Part shown: positions 27,226 through 37,674 of the stretch, piece by piece | Layout of the letters: every line of letters begins with the position of its first letter | How positions within the stretch are numbered: the first letter of the stretch is position 1 | Source: VAXT01 sp035318925 | Lineage (GTDB): Bacteria; Actinomycetota; Thermoleophilia; Gaiellales; Gaiellaceae | DNA: 64,000 bases | Assembly: GCA_035318925.1 (NCBI GenBank) | Contig: DATHDS010000032.1 | Location: 12,449 to 76,448, forward strand | Direction: 5' to 3' | Position numbers and translations under genes: made by a program | The notes under the pieces: generated by a model | Database searches by the model: none | The model's input: only the letters and a program-made list of their open reading frames with translations | What the model was told of the DNA's origin: nothing

Positions 27226-28117
27226 GGCGCAGCAGGCCCTTGGGCACGCGGTCGCCTTCCCAGCGGTACCGCGACTCCATCGACGACTCGACGCCGCCGA
27301 GGCTCGTCGCGTTCTTGATCAGCCGAGTCGAGGTCTCGACCTTCCGTGCGTCAGCGACGTCGAACGAGACGAGGCCGCCGAAGCCGGGGTAGCGAACGAT
27401 CTCGACCTTCGGGTGTGCCTCGAGCCGGCCGGCGAGCTCCGTCGCCGTCTCGGTCTGGCGCCGAACACGAACCTCCAGCGTCTTCAGGCCGCGCAGGAGG
27501 AGCCACGCGGGGTCGGGCGCGGCGACGATGCCCGAGCGGCTCCGAAACTCGTGCAGGCGGGCCGCGGTCTCCGGATCGCGGCAGATGACGGCTCCGAGTA
27601 GCACGTCCGAATGGCCGCTCAGGTACTTCGTCGCGCTGTGCAGGACGAGGTCGGCGCCGTACTCGAGCGGCCGGAGGTGAATCGGCGTCGCCGCGGTCGC
27701 ATCGACGAGAACCGGCGCGGCGTTGGCTGCGGCGGCCTCGAAGTCGGGCATGGTCAGGAACGGGTTCGACGGAGCTTCGAGCCAGACGAGCTGAACGCCG
27801 TCGGGCGGCGGCCCGGTCTGGTCAAACTCGACGTGCTTGAGGCCCCAGCGCTCGAGCTCGCGGAAGAGCGTCGGAGTGCCGTAGTAGCAGCCCTCTGCGA
27901 CCGCGACCGTCGCGCCGGGCTCGAGCAGCGCCAGGACGACCGCAGTTGTCGCTCCGGCACCGGATGAGAAGAGGAGCGCCTCACCGCCGTCGAGCTCGCC
28001 GAGGGCCTGCTCGGCGGCCACTCCTGTCGGATGCGAATACCGCTGGTAGTAGAACTCGCCGATCTCGCCGTCCTCGTACGGCCACAGGGTCGAACGGTCG
28101 AGCGGCGGGAGTCCCAC
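27161..28117 (-). CDS. PLP-dependent Cys/Met metabolism enzyme (cystathionine gamma-synthase/lyase family)
   Basis: A 318-residue fold-type I PLP enzyme, short compared with the usual 380-400. The GTG at 28117 follows TACAGT by 7 bases and gives a protein starting GLPPLDRSTLWPYEDG. YQRYSHPTG, LFSSGAGATTAV (phosphate-binding region), LEAPSNPFL, LVDATAATP and SATKYLSGHSDVL (PLP lysine) are all family motifs. Reactions in the family are gamma- or beta-elimination/replacement on homoserine or cysteine derivatives; the specific one cannot be assigned. Divergent from pccB across 28 bases that hold both promoters. Confidence 0.85.
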   Translation of the reverse strand: MGLPPLDRSTLWPYEDGEIGEFYYQRYSHPTGVAAEQALGELDGGEALLFSSGAGATTAVVLALLEPGATVAVAEGCYYGTPTLFRELERWGLKHVEFDQTGPPPDGVQLVWLEAPSNPFLTMPDFEAAAANAAPVLVDATAATPIHLRPLEYGADLVLHSATKYLSGHSDVLLGAVICRDPETAARLHEFRSRSGIVAAPDPAWLLLRGLKTLEVRVRRQTETATELAGRLEAHPKVEIVRYPGFGGLVSFDVADARKVETSTRLIKNATSLGGVESSMESRYRWEGDRVPKGLLRLSVGLEDVEELWADLEQSLTS

Positions 28118-28124
28118 GGGCCCG

Positions 28125-28137
28125 ACTGTACTAGGCT
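28125..28137. promoter_or_regulatory. Adjacent divergent leaderless -10 elements (PLP lyase / pccB)
   Basis: Minus-strand TACAGT (28130-28125) is 7 bases from the lyase GTG and plus-strand TAGGCT (28132-28137) is 8 bases from the pccB GTG. The two start codons are only 28 bases apart and neither has a Shine-Dalgarno sequence. Confidence 0.6.
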
Positions 28138-28145
28138 GCTTCGCC

Positions 28146-29711
28146 GTGGCCTCGACCGACGAATCGACCCAGGGAAAGCTCGAGCGGCTCCAGAAGCTGC
28201 GCGAGGAAGCGGAGCACCCAGGCAGCGAGCAGGCCGTCAAGCGCCAGCACGACGCAGGGAAGATGCTGGCCCGCGAGCGGGTCGAGAAGCTGCTCGACCC
28301 GGGCTCGTTCGTCGAGCTCGACCGCTACGTTCGCCATCGCAACCCGCTCTTCGGGATGATGGAGCGGCGGCCCTACGGTGACGCGGTCGTGACCGGCTAC
28401 GGGACGATCTTCGGCCGCAAGGTCTTCGTCTTCTCGCAGGACTTCACGATCTTCGGCGGCAGCCTCTCGGAGGCCTTCGCCGAGAAAATCGTCAAGGTCA
28501 TGGATCTCGCCGCGAAGTACGGGTGCCCGGTGATCGGGATCAACGACTCGGGCGGCGCGCGGATCCAGGAGGGCGTCGTCTCGCTCGCCGGCTACGCGGA
28601 GATCTTCTGGCGCAACGTGCAGGCGTCGGGCGTGATCCCGCAGATCAGCCTCGTGATGGGGCCGACCGCCGGCGGTGCCGTCTACTCCCCTGCAATGACC
28701 GACTTCGTGCTGATGGTCGAGGGCACGTCCTACATGTTCATCACCGGTCCCGACGTGGTGAAGACGGTGACCGGCGAGGAGGTCAGCTTCGAGGAGCTGG
28801 GCGGCGCGGTGACCCACGCGTCGAAGTCCGGTGTCGCGCACTTCACGGCGCCGAGCGAGGAGGCGTGCCTCGAGGACGCCCGCTACCTGCTCTCGTTCCT
28901 CCCTCAGAACAACCTCGACCCGCCGCCGTACTCCGAGCCCTCCGACCCGGTCGATCGCGCGGATGCCGAGCTCGACTCGCTGATCCCGGACAACCCGAAC
29001 AAGCCGTACGACATGAAGGACATCGTCCGGCGGGTCGTCGACGACGGCGAGTTCCTCGAAGTGCACGAGCGCTTCGCCCAGAACATCGTCTGCGGGTTCG
29101 CCCGGCTCGGCGGCCATTCGGTCGGGGTCGTCGGGAACCAGCCCCACGCGCTGGCCGGGGTGCTCGACATCAACTCGTCCGTGAAGGCCGCCCGGTTCGT
29201 GCGGACATGCGATGCGTTCAACATCCCGCTCGTCACGTTCGTCGACGTGCCGGGGTTCCTGCCCGGGACCGCCCAGGAGTGGGGCGGGATCATCCGCCAT
29301 GGCGCGAAGCTGCTGTACGCGTACTGCGAGGCAACGGTGCCCAAGCTGGCGGTGATCACGCGGAAGGCGTACGGCGGCGCGTACGACGTCATGAGCTCGA
29401 AGCACATTCGCGCCGACTTCAACTTCGCGTGGCCGACCGCCGAGGTTGCGGTGATGGGCCCGGAGGGCGCGGTCAACATCGTTTTCCGGAAGGAGCTGGA
29501 AGAGGCCGCCGACGCCGAGGCGCGCAAGGACGAGCTCGTCGCCGACTACCGCGAGCAGTTCGCCAATCCGTACGTCGCCGCCGAGCGCGGTTACGTGGAC
29601 GAGGTGATCGAGCCGCGCCGAACGAGGCCCCTGCTGATCGACGCGCTGCAGACCTCGCTCACGAAGCGCGAGCCGCGCCCGCGCCGCAAGCACGGAAACA
29701 TCCCGCTGTAG
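28146..29711 (+). CDS. pccB: Acyl-CoA carboxylase beta (carboxyltransferase) subunit
   Basis: A 521-residue carboxyltransferase that moves CO2 from biotin to acetyl- or propionyl-CoA. The N-terminal crotonase-like domain includes FVFSQDFTIFGGSLSE (about 97), GINDSGGARIQEG (about 130) and GPTAGGAVYSPAMTDF (about 174); the C-terminal domain includes VDVPGFLPG (about 365) and TRKAYGGAYDVM (about 400). Length and motifs match actinobacterial AccD/PccB. The biotin carboxylase/BCCP subunit (33805) and an epsilon-like subunit (33076) are encoded a few kilobases away, so the holoenzyme may be assembled from this region. Acyl-CoA preference is not resolved. Confidence 0.94.
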   Translation: MASTDESTQGKLERLQKLREEAEHPGSEQAVKRQHDAGKMLARERVEKLLDPGSFVELDRYVRHRNPLFGMMERRPYGDAVVTGYGTIFGRKVFVFSQDFTIFGGSLSEAFAEKIVKVMDLAAKYGCPVIGINDSGGARIQEGVVSLAGYAEIFWRNVQASGVIPQISLVMGPTAGGAVYSPAMTDFVLMVEGTSYMFITGPDVVKTVTGEEVSFEELGGAVTHASKSGVAHFTAPSEEACLEDARYLLSFLPQNNLDPPPYSEPSDPVDRADAELDSLIPDNPNKPYDMKDIVRRVVDDGEFLEVHERFAQNIVCGFARLGGHSVGVVGNQPHALAGVLDINSSVKAARFVRTCDAFNIPLVTFVDVPGFLPGTAQEWGGIIRHGAKLLYAYCEATVPKLAVITRKAYGGAYDVMSSKHIRADFNFAWPTAEVAVMGPEGAVNIVFRKELEEAADAEARKDELVADYREQFANPYVAAERGYVDEVIEPRRTRPLLIDALQTSLTKREPRPRRKHGNIPL

Positions 29712-29757
29712 ATCGCGCCGCTCGAGGTCGCGCCGCCCTTTGGCTGCGGTACCCGTG

Positions 29758-29780
29758 ACCTCCTCCCCGATTTGATCGTA
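29758..29780. repeat. 23-bp intergenic repeat (copy 1)
   Basis: CCTCCTCCCCGATTTGATCG with flanking bases is found again at 45131 with a single mismatch, both times beyond the 3' end of a minus-strand gene. The rest of the 29712-29949 gap (238 bases) shows no convincing gene. Confidence 0.5.
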
Positions 29781-29949
29781 ACGAGGAAGTTCGCGCGCGT
29801 GGGTGTCGGAAGTGCGCCGAAACTGTGACGGCGCCGCGGGCCGGCTTCCGCTCGCGCGTCAGTCTCGCCGCAGCACCGAGAGATCCTGGTGAGGATTTCC
29901 GGTGGCTCCTTGTGGGACGTGCTCGAGCAGCTCGCGTCGAGCCGACAGG

Positions 29950-31740
29950 CTACGAGGCGATTGCTTCTGCGAACTCGACGCCCGCGGCAGGCGCGAGCTC
30001 GTCGCTCAGCGCCGCGACGACCGCGGGGTCGAACTGGGTGCCCGCACAGCGCTCGAGCTCGGCGAGCGCGTCCTCCTGCGCCAGACGGCCTCGATAGACG
30101 CGATCCGAGGTCATGGCGTCGTATGCATCGACGACGAAGATGATCCGGGAGCCGAGCGGGATCTCCGGGCCGGGCAGGCGATCGGGGTATCCGGTCCCGT
30201 CCCAGCGCTCGTGGTGGTGGAGGATCCACTCGGCAACGGGATCGATGCCGAGGCTGTCCAGCATCCGGAAACCGATCTGCGGGTGTCGTTCGAGGACAAG
30301 CCGCTCAGGCCCCGTCAGCGGGCCGGGCTTGCGGAGGATCTCCTCGGGGATCGCAAGCTTGCCGAGGTCGTGCAGGCTGCCCGCAAGGCGGGAGAGCTCG
30401 ACCTGCTCCTGGTCGAGCCCGAGGCGAGCCGCGACCCGTGCGGCGAGGTCGGCGACGCGCGCCGAGTGACTTCCCGTATACGTGTCCCTGAGGTCGACCG
30501 CCTTCGCGAGGCTCGCAGCGGCGCGGAACCGCGCGGCGCGATCCGGGCCTGTCGCGAGTCGCCTGAGCTCAGCGAGCTCGACGACGTCCGGCCGGTAGAC
30601 GTGTACGCGGTTCTTGCCGTTCTCCTTGGCCCAGTAGAGAGCGCTGTCCGCGAGTCGAATCAGCTCGCCGCGGTCGGGCGCCTGGCGCGGGAATGTTGCG
30701 ACACCGGCGGAGACGGTCACGGAGCCGACGTGATCGAGCCCGACCTCCGCGATCCTCTCGATGATCGTGGCCGCGGTCTCGACCGCCTGGGTCTCGGCAT
30801 AGCCGGGCAGGAGGAGTGCGAACTCGTCGCCGCCCAGCCGGAAGGCCTCGCCGTTCTGGCGCAGCGTCGTCGCGAGCTGCGAGAGGACCTTGTCGCCCAC
30901 GGGATGGCCGAAGAGATCGTTGATGCGCTTGAAATCGTCCACGTCGATGAGGCAGAGGCTGAAGGGGCCTTCGTTCCGCTCGGCCTCCAGCAGCTCGCGC
31001 TCGAGTCGTTCGTGGAAATGTCGATGGTTGCCGAGCCCTGTCAGCGGATCGGTCAGCGCGAGCTTCATGGCCCGCAGCGCCCGGTACGTCGAGCGCTGAT
31101 AGAGCGCGATCGCGAGCAGGGGGCCGACGAGGGCCGCCGAGAGCAACGGCGAGCGCTGCCAGAGCACGACGAGCACGAGTGCCGCCGATGCCATCAGCGC
31201 GAAGATCATGATCGTCCACCGCAGGCTGGCCTTGATCAGCTCGAAGAACGGCCGCCGGGCCGTCACGGCGACGACGAGCGAGATCAGCACGAGATTGAGT
31301 GCGTACTGCGTGGAGGCCGAAACGGCGACCTTCCCGATCAAGGCGTCGGTGCCGTCTCCGGGGATGAGGCTGACAAGGAGGCCGCCGACCGCCGCCGCGC
31401 ATGCGAACACCGAGCCGTTGTACGCGATGCGGATGATGGGTCGGTGCTCGGTCAGCTGGATGAGGACGGGCGCCGCGAACGCGACCAGGACGCCGGCGTC
31501 CCAGCCGAAGAGCACGATCGCGCTCGCCGCAAAGACGAACGAGAGTGAGACGCCCCCGCTGTTCGGTCCTTCGATCGGAACGGGGTAGCGGCTCGCCAGC
31601 GTCGAGGCGGCGAGCAGCGCGGTCACGCCCCAGAGCATGGAGGTGGTGTGGGCCTCGGTCGCGAACGAGTAGCCGGCGAAGAGCACGGACATGAGCCCCG
31701 CAAGGCAGACGGGAGCGACGATTGGCGTCAGGCGCGGCAT
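29950..31740 (-). CDS. Membrane diguanylate cyclase fused to HD-GYP phosphodiesterase
   Basis: A 596-residue c-di-GMP enzyme. Seven or eight hydrophobic segments fill residues 1-215 (MASE-like sensor). A GGDEF domain follows (about 225-385) with DPLTGLGNHRHF, DVDDFKRINDLFGHPVGD and an intact active site RLGGDEFALLL. The HD-GYP domain (about 400-580) has SHSARVADLAA, LHDLGKLAIPEEIL and HHERWDGTGYPDRL, all metal and GYP residues present. Both synthesis and breakdown of c-di-GMP are therefore possible in one chain, presumably switched by the membrane domain. A 38-residue membrane protein is encoded 27 bases upstream on the same strand. Confidence 0.93.
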   Translation of the reverse strand: MPRLTPIVAPVCLAGLMSVLFAGYSFATEAHTTSMLWGVTALLAASTLASRYPVPIEGPNSGGVSLSFVFAASAIVLFGWDAGVLVAFAAPVLIQLTEHRPIIRIAYNGSVFACAAAVGGLLVSLIPGDGTDALIGKVAVSASTQYALNLVLISLVVAVTARRPFFELIKASLRWTIMIFALMASAALVLVVLWQRSPLLSAALVGPLLAIALYQRSTYRALRAMKLALTDPLTGLGNHRHFHERLERELLEAERNEGPFSLCLIDVDDFKRINDLFGHPVGDKVLSQLATTLRQNGEAFRLGGDEFALLLPGYAETQAVETAATIIERIAEVGLDHVGSVTVSAGVATFPRQAPDRGELIRLADSALYWAKENGKNRVHVYRPDVVELAELRRLATGPDRAARFRAAASLAKAVDLRDTYTGSHSARVADLAARVAARLGLDQEQVELSRLAGSLHDLGKLAIPEEILRKPGPLTGPERLVLERHPQIGFRMLDSLGIDPVAEWILHHHERWDGTGYPDRLPGPEIPLGSRIIFVVDAYDAMTSDRVYRGRLAQEDALAELERCAGTQFDPAVVAALSDELAPAAGVEFAEAIAS

Positions 31741-31767
31741 CTTCCCTCTCCTCTCAGGCTCGTCCCG

Positions 31768-31884
31768 TTACCACTCCCAGTTCATGGGGCCGCCGAAGCT
31801 GTCGGTGTCCATGTAGCCGGCGACGAGGCCGACGAGGACGATGATGAGAATCAGGGTGATCAGGCGGGGCTTCCACTCGAGCAT
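31768..31884 (-). CDS. Short single-pass membrane protein (38 aa)
   Basis: An ATG frame preceded by AAAGGGACAG encodes 38 residues: a short basic start (MLEWKPR), one long hydrophobic helix of Ile/Leu/Val (about 8-25) and a polar tail ending in NWEW. It lies upstream of, and in line with, the GGDEF/HD-GYP gene, so it may be co-transcribed with it. No family is recognised. Sequence pattern and ribosome binding site favour a real gene. Confidence 0.55.
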   Translation of the reverse strand: MLEWKPRLITLILIIVLVGLVAGYMDTDSFGGPMNWEW

Positions 31885-32002
31885 TTGCTGTCCCTTTCAG
31901 GTTGATGTGCGGAGAGCGATTGTGCCCCGCACGCCCGCTCGAGCCATCACCCATTCGGGGGAACGTGATCTCGGCTCGAAAAGTCCCTGCTCGAAGCAGT
32001 TT

Positions 32003-33040
32003 TTAGAGGCCGGCTTCGGCGAGCGGTCGACGACCCCAGGCAAGCCGGTTCTGGTACCAGCCTGCAACCGGCGCGAGTGCGACGCCGTACCCCGAGGACT
32101 GAATCAGCCAGCCGTTTCCGAGGTAGATCGCCTCATGGTCGATCTGGGCGGGCCTCGCGCGCCGACCGCCGTTTCCGAAGAAGAGCAGATCCGCCGGAGC
32201 GAGCTGGGCGACCTTGATCCTCTTCCGGCGTGGAACCTCCCCGGCCATCGCGGCGGCAGTTCGACCGCGCAGCGTTGTCGCGAGCTGCGGCGCGCCGCGG
32301 TAGGACTGGAGCTTGTAGACCCGCCATGCGAACCCGGAGCAATCGAAGCCCCCGCGTGCCTGCACGCCGAACGGCGATTCGGCGAACTCGCTCTCTCCGC
32401 CCCAGACGTACGGGAAGCCGATGAAGCCGACGGCGGTCGTGAGCACACGCCGCTGCCAGGGCGTGAGCATCGGGATCTCGAATGCGGCGGCGGCGTCCCG
32501 CACGTTCTGCGTTTCCCAGTCCGACAGGCGCAGGATCCGGGCTGCGGAGTACGCGACCTCCGCGCGCGGCGCAGGATCCGCGGGCAGCCGCTCGAGATCG
32601 TCCTGGCCGGCGGGGTGGTTCGTACGCAGGCCAAGCAGACGGGCGACGACCTCGGTGCCGAACCGGGCCGGTGGGTGCAGGCCTGCTCCTGCGGCTGCGT
32701 CGTAGAAGATCGTGGCCTCGGCGGCGAGGCCGAGCGCTCGGACGAGTTGCGCGTCGAGCTGGGCCATCGTCACCGGCGCTTCCGGGTTCGCCACCTCTTT
32801 CGGCGGCTCCTTGGTCAGGCTCGCAACGAGGTCTTGCAGCTCCGCGCGCGTGAGGGCGTCGTTCGGGCGGAAGGCGGCGACGGTGCGTGCCATCAGGCGG
32901 TGCGCGACGACGAGCCTGATCTGAGGCTGCGCCCACGACCGCTTCGACCCTGACGGAGAAGCGCCCGGCGAGACCCCGAGGCCGACGAGTAGGCATGAAA
33001 CAAGAGCGAGAAGGCGCAGGCGTCCCACAGACCAACTCAT
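32003..33040 (-). CDS. Secreted NlpC/P60 peptidoglycan endopeptidase with SLH-like N-terminal region
   Basis: A 345-residue exported protein. Residues 1-27 are a signal peptide (VGRLRLLALVSCLLVGLG). The N-terminal half has repeats resembling S-layer-homology helices (LTRAELQDLVASL; VTMAQLDAQLVRALGL). The C-terminal NlpC/P60 domain (about 195-345) has YVWGG, FDCSGFAWRVY (catalytic Cys) and QIDHEAIYLGNG (catalytic His), so the active site is complete. It should cut stem peptides in the cell wall. Divergent from the small carboxylase-epsilon-like gene. Confidence 0.87.
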   Translation of the reverse strand: MSWSVGRLRLLALVSCLLVGLGVSPGASPSGSKRSWAQPQIRLVVAHRLMARTVAAFRPNDALTRAELQDLVASLTKEPPKEVANPEAPVTMAQLDAQLVRALGLAAEATIFYDAAAGAGLHPPARFGTEVVARLLGLRTNHPAGQDDLERLPADPAPRAEVAYSAARILRLSDWETQNVRDAAAAFEIPMLTPWQRRVLTTAVGFIGFPYVWGGESEFAESPFGVQARGGFDCSGFAWRVYKLQSYRGAPQLATTLRGRTAAAMAGEVPRRKRIKVAQLAPADLLFFGNGGRRARPAQIDHEAIYLGNGWLIQSSGYGVALAPVAGWYQNRLAWGRRPLAEAGL

Positions 33041-33075
33041 CGTCGGTTGTAGGGGACGCCTTTAGTCTCTACGGA

Positions 33076-33288
33076 GTGGAGATCGAGACCACGCCCGAGC
33101 CGACCACGGACGAGCGTGCGGCCCTGCTCGCCGTGCTCGCGTCAGCGCCGGACGGGCACACAGACCCCTATCGCAGCGTCTGGCGGCTCGCCGGGGTGCT
33201 CGAGAACGTCGAGCCCGGCGCCGACGCGCCGCTGGCCGCGCCCGCCGAGGGATCTCCACGCAGCAAGCCCGGCGCGAGCCGGGCGTAG
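33076..33288 (+). CDS. Acyl-CoA carboxylase epsilon-subunit-like small protein
   Basis: A 70-residue protein. The GTG at 33076 is 7 bases from TAGTCT, fitting a leaderless start; an in-frame start further upstream overlaps the NlpC gene and looks unreal. PTTDERAALLAVLAS followed by YRSVWRLAGVLENV resembles the actinobacterial carboxylase epsilon subunit (AccE), which has TPEELAAL-type and SAWR-type blocks and stabilises the alpha-beta complex. The nearby biotin carboxylase at 33805 supports this. The 3' 121 bases lie antisense to the pgsA end. Assignment is by short similarity only. Confidence 0.55.
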   Translation: MEIETTPEPTTDERAALLAVLASAPDGHTDPYRSVWRLAGVLENVEPGADAPLAAPAEGSPRSKPGASRA

Positions 33289-33782
33289 TCGAGCCCTGAG
33301 ATCCAGGTCAGCGCCAGCGCGATGCCGAGCCCCCACCTGGCGATCGAGTTGTCGAACGCTCCGGCTGCGGCGAGCCCGCCCAGGCCTGCGGCGACGGCCT
33401 GCGTCCAGGTCTTGAGGCGCCCCAGGTCGCGGGCCTTGAGCACGACGCCGCGCTCGAGTGCCGCGAGCCTGAGCCCCGAGATCAGAAGCTCGCGGGCCAC
33501 GATCGCCGCCACCATCCAGGCCGGGAAGATGTCGCGGCCGACGAGGACGATCATCACGGTCAGAACGAGGAGCTTGTCGGCGATCGGATCAAGAAGCGAC
33601 CCGAGCGCCGAGGAGCGACCGGTGCGCCGCGCCACGCGCCCGTCGAACCAGTCGGTCGCCATCGCGATCCCGAAGAGTGACGTTGCCCAGTAGTCGTGCC
33701 CGCTGAAATCCCAGACGTAGAGCACGACGACGAGCGGCACGACGGCCGCCCGCGCCAACGTCAGCTGATCGGCAAAGCTCAC
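33168..33782 (-). CDS. pgsA: CDP-diacylglycerol-glycerol-3-phosphate 3-phosphatidyltransferase
   Basis: A 204-residue integral membrane enzyme of phosphatidylglycerol synthesis. The CDP-alcohol phosphotransferase motif D-x2-DG-x2-AR-x8-G-x3-D-x3-D is complete (DWFDGRVARR followed by LGSLLDPIAD). Four to six hydrophobic helices follow. The GTG at 33782 is 8 bases from TATTCT, a clean leaderless start. The last 40 residues are Ser/Ala/Gly-rich and read antisense through the epsilon-like gene, so the true functional part probably ends near residue 165. A related CDP-alcohol transferase activity is possible but less likely. Divergent from the biotin carboxylase gene by 22 bases. Confidence 0.9.
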   Translation of the reverse strand: MSFADQLTLARAAVVPLVVVLYVWDFSGHDYWATSLFGIAMATDWFDGRVARRTGRSSALGSLLDPIADKLLVLTVMIVLVGRDIFPAWMVAAIVARELLISGLRLAALERGVVLKARDLGRLKTWTQAVAAGLGGLAAAGAFDNSIARWGLGIALALTWISGLDYARLAPGLLRGDPSAGAASGASAPGSTFSSTPASRQTLR

Positions 33783-33804
33783 GGGCGGAGAGAATACGCC
33801 CGAG

Positions 33805-35570
<1,766 letters not shown>

Positions 35571-35574
<4 letters not shown>

Positions 35575-36437
35575 CGGAACGCCGGCCTTTCTGCTCCGAC
35601 CTCTCACGCAAGAACGACGAGCCCCTGGCCGCGACCGCCAGCCGAATCGATCACTGGTTCCTGATCGAGTACCGAGGGCTCTGGACGAGCGACGCGCTGC
35701 CGGGAAGCGGGCTCTCGGATCAGGTCAAGCAGCACCTCCGCGACCAGGTGGCCGCCGTGCCGAACGGCCGGCTCCTCTTCATCCGCCGACCCGATCGCAG
35801 GCGCCGGCCCGAGCTTGTCGCGTTCGCCGCCACCTCCAGGCCCGGCGAGGAGATCGTGACGCGGTTCGAGTTCGAGGCCTACGAGGATCTGCGCGGCGTC
35901 GACCTGCGTGCAGCCAGCAGGGCCGGACATCCGCTCTTCCTCGTCTGCACGCACGGCAAGCACGATCCGTGCTGCGCGCGCCATGGACGACCGCTCTACG
36001 AGGCGCTGCGGGACGAGCTCGACCCCGACTGGGCCTGGCAGGTGACGCACATCGGGGGTGATCGTTTCGCCGGGAACCTCGTCTGCCTGCCGGAGGGGCT
36101 GTACTACGGGCGCGTCGACCGGGAGGCTGCTGCGTCAGTCCTGGACGAGCACTTCGCGCGCCGCATCGCGTTCGACCATTACCGGGGCCGCTCGATCTAC
36201 TCGTTCCCGATACAGGCGGCCGAGCGCAGCGTCAGGGAAGCGACGGGGCTGACGGGAATTGACGACCTGTCGCTCGAGAAGGTCGACCAGCTCAACGGCT
36301 CGTGGGAGGTCGTCTTCGCGGCGGCCGGCCGTTCCCACGCGGTCCACGTCGAGTCGCACCGGGGTGACCTCACGCTCCTCACCTGCAGCTCCGACGGGCC
36401 AAAGAGGCCCCGCCGCTACGTCGTCACTCCGGGCTGA
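35571..36437 (+). CDS. Sucrase/ferredoxin-like protein (Suc_Fer-like, thioredoxin-fold [2Fe-2S])
   Basis: A 288-residue protein. The TTG at 35571 overlaps the carboxylase stop codon (TTGA), so translation is coupled. FCSDLSRKNDEPLAATAS at the start is the family's N-terminal signature; VCTHGKHDPCCARHGRPLYEAL (about 125) carries cysteines, and THIGGDRFAGNLVCLPEGLYYGR (about 160) is the second conserved block. Together these give the thioredoxin-like ferredoxin domain with candidate [2Fe-2S] ligands. The reaction is unknown for most members. The 3' end overlaps the convergent cupin gene by 14 bases. Confidence 0.85.
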
Positions 36438-37674
36438 TCCGGAGGAAGCCCTCGCGCACGAGCCGGCGACCCAGCACGAGGCGCCCGGGCTCGTCCAGCC
36501 CCCCGGGCAGGTCGATGAGGCGGAACGGCTCGTCCGCAACGGCCACGAACTCGAGCTCCGCGCCGATCCGCACCGGAAAGCGGAGCTCGCGGCCCTCGAA
36601 GCTGAGCGTCGCTTCCTGCTCGTCGGCGACGAGGTCGAAGATGACGGTCTCCCGGCGCTCGAGCGGCGTCTCGACGCCGAGCTCCGCGACCCCGCGCACC
36701 TGGTCGAACGCGTCCTCGCGCACGGGGCGCCGCGTGCGGACGAACTTGCGGCGCAACCGGGAGGAGACTGCCGAGGGCGAAAGCCGGGCGGCAAGAAGCT
36801 CCAGCAGCCGCTCCGAGGACGCTCCGTCGGCAGGCACGCCCCGGCGAAGATCGAACTCCTCCTCCGCAGTCTCGTCGAGCGCCGCGTGCAGCGCGTCCAG
36901 CCACGTCACGACGGAAACGCCGACGGTCATGTGCAGCGAGGCCGCGTCCGAGGTCATCGCCTGGTGCAGCCAGCCGCGCGGGAGGTACAGGGTGTCGCCG
37001 GCCTGCATCGTGACGTCGAGGATCGGCTCGCCGGGCCCGCCCAGCTCCGGCGTGTACTTCTGGCTGCGCAGCGGTAGTTCGAGGACGGGCGGATAGACGA
37101 GCCAGCGCTTCTCGCCCGCGACCTGGAGGCAGAAGACGTCGTGCGTGTCGTGGTGGACCTTGAACCCCTGGGCCGAGGTTGGCGTGTAGTAGGCGTTCGT
37201 CTGCGTGGGGTGACCGAGCTCCCGCTCGAGATCCCGGCAGAAGCGCGCGACCGGAAGGTGATGGACGTGCAGCGCCTGGAGCACGATCGTCGCGCCCCGC
37301 TCGAACTCCGCGGCGACTCGCTCGGTCTTCGCGGTTCCGGAGAAAGGCACCGGCGACCAGGAGATGTCCTCGGCATAGTCGCCGAGCGAGTACTTCTCGC
37401 CCTCCTTGACGACACGGAAGGCGGGATGCCGCAGCCCGCCGCCCGCCACGCGCTCCTCGACCTCTTCGACCGAGAGCAGGTCGTCGAAGCGCCCCTCCTC
37501 GTCGCGCGGAACGAGGAGGGGTTTCTGCTCCCAGTACTCGTCGAAGAACCGCTCGGCCTCGACGGGCCCGACGCAGCGCTCGAGAGCGCTATGTGTCTGT
37601 GTCGTCTGAATCGGAGTCCGTGCCGTCTGAATCGGAGTCCGTGCCGTCTGAGTCGGAATCCGTACCGTCCGCAT
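36424..37674 (-). CDS. JmjC-type cupin protein (ribosomal oxygenase-like, Cupin_4)
   Basis: A 416-residue Fe(II)/2-oxoglutarate oxygenase-like protein. The cupin core has AYYTPTSAQGFKVHHDTHDVF with the HxD iron ligands (about 165) and DTLYLPRGWLHQAM with the third His (about 225). This layout matches bacterial YcfD/RoxA and human MINA53/NO66, which hydroxylate ribosomal proteins. EYWEQKPLLV near residue 50 is the usual N-terminal block. The ATG at 37674 is the only in-frame start; it lies in 21-bp repeats, so the first 30 residues are repeat-encoded (TPIQTART). It overlaps the acidic gene by 86 bases on the same strand. Confidence 0.82.
   Translation of the reverse strand: MRTVRIPTQTARTPIQTARTPIQTTQTHSALERCVGPVEAERFFDEYWEQKPLLVPRDEEGRFDDLLSVEEVEERVAGGGLRHPAFRVVKEGEKYSLGDYAEDISWSPVPFSGTAKTERVAAEFERGATIVLQALHVHHLPVARFCRDLERELGHPTQTNAYYTPTSAQGFKVHHDTHDVFCLQVAGEKRWLVYPPVLELPLRSQKYTPELGGPGEPILDVTMQAGDTLYLPRGWLHQAMTSDAASLHMTVGVSVVTWLDALHAALDETAEEEFDLRRGVPADGASSERLLELLAARLSPSAVSSRLRRKFVRTRRPVREDAFDQVRGVAELGVETPLERRETVIFDLVADEQEATLSFEGRELRFPVRIGAELEFVAVADEPFRLIDLPGGLDEPGRLVLGRRLVREGFLRISPE

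Noticed and set aside
37604..37666. Tandem 21-bp repeats considered as CRISPR
   Set aside because: Units are contiguous without spacers, and lie in coding DNA; no cas genes are present.
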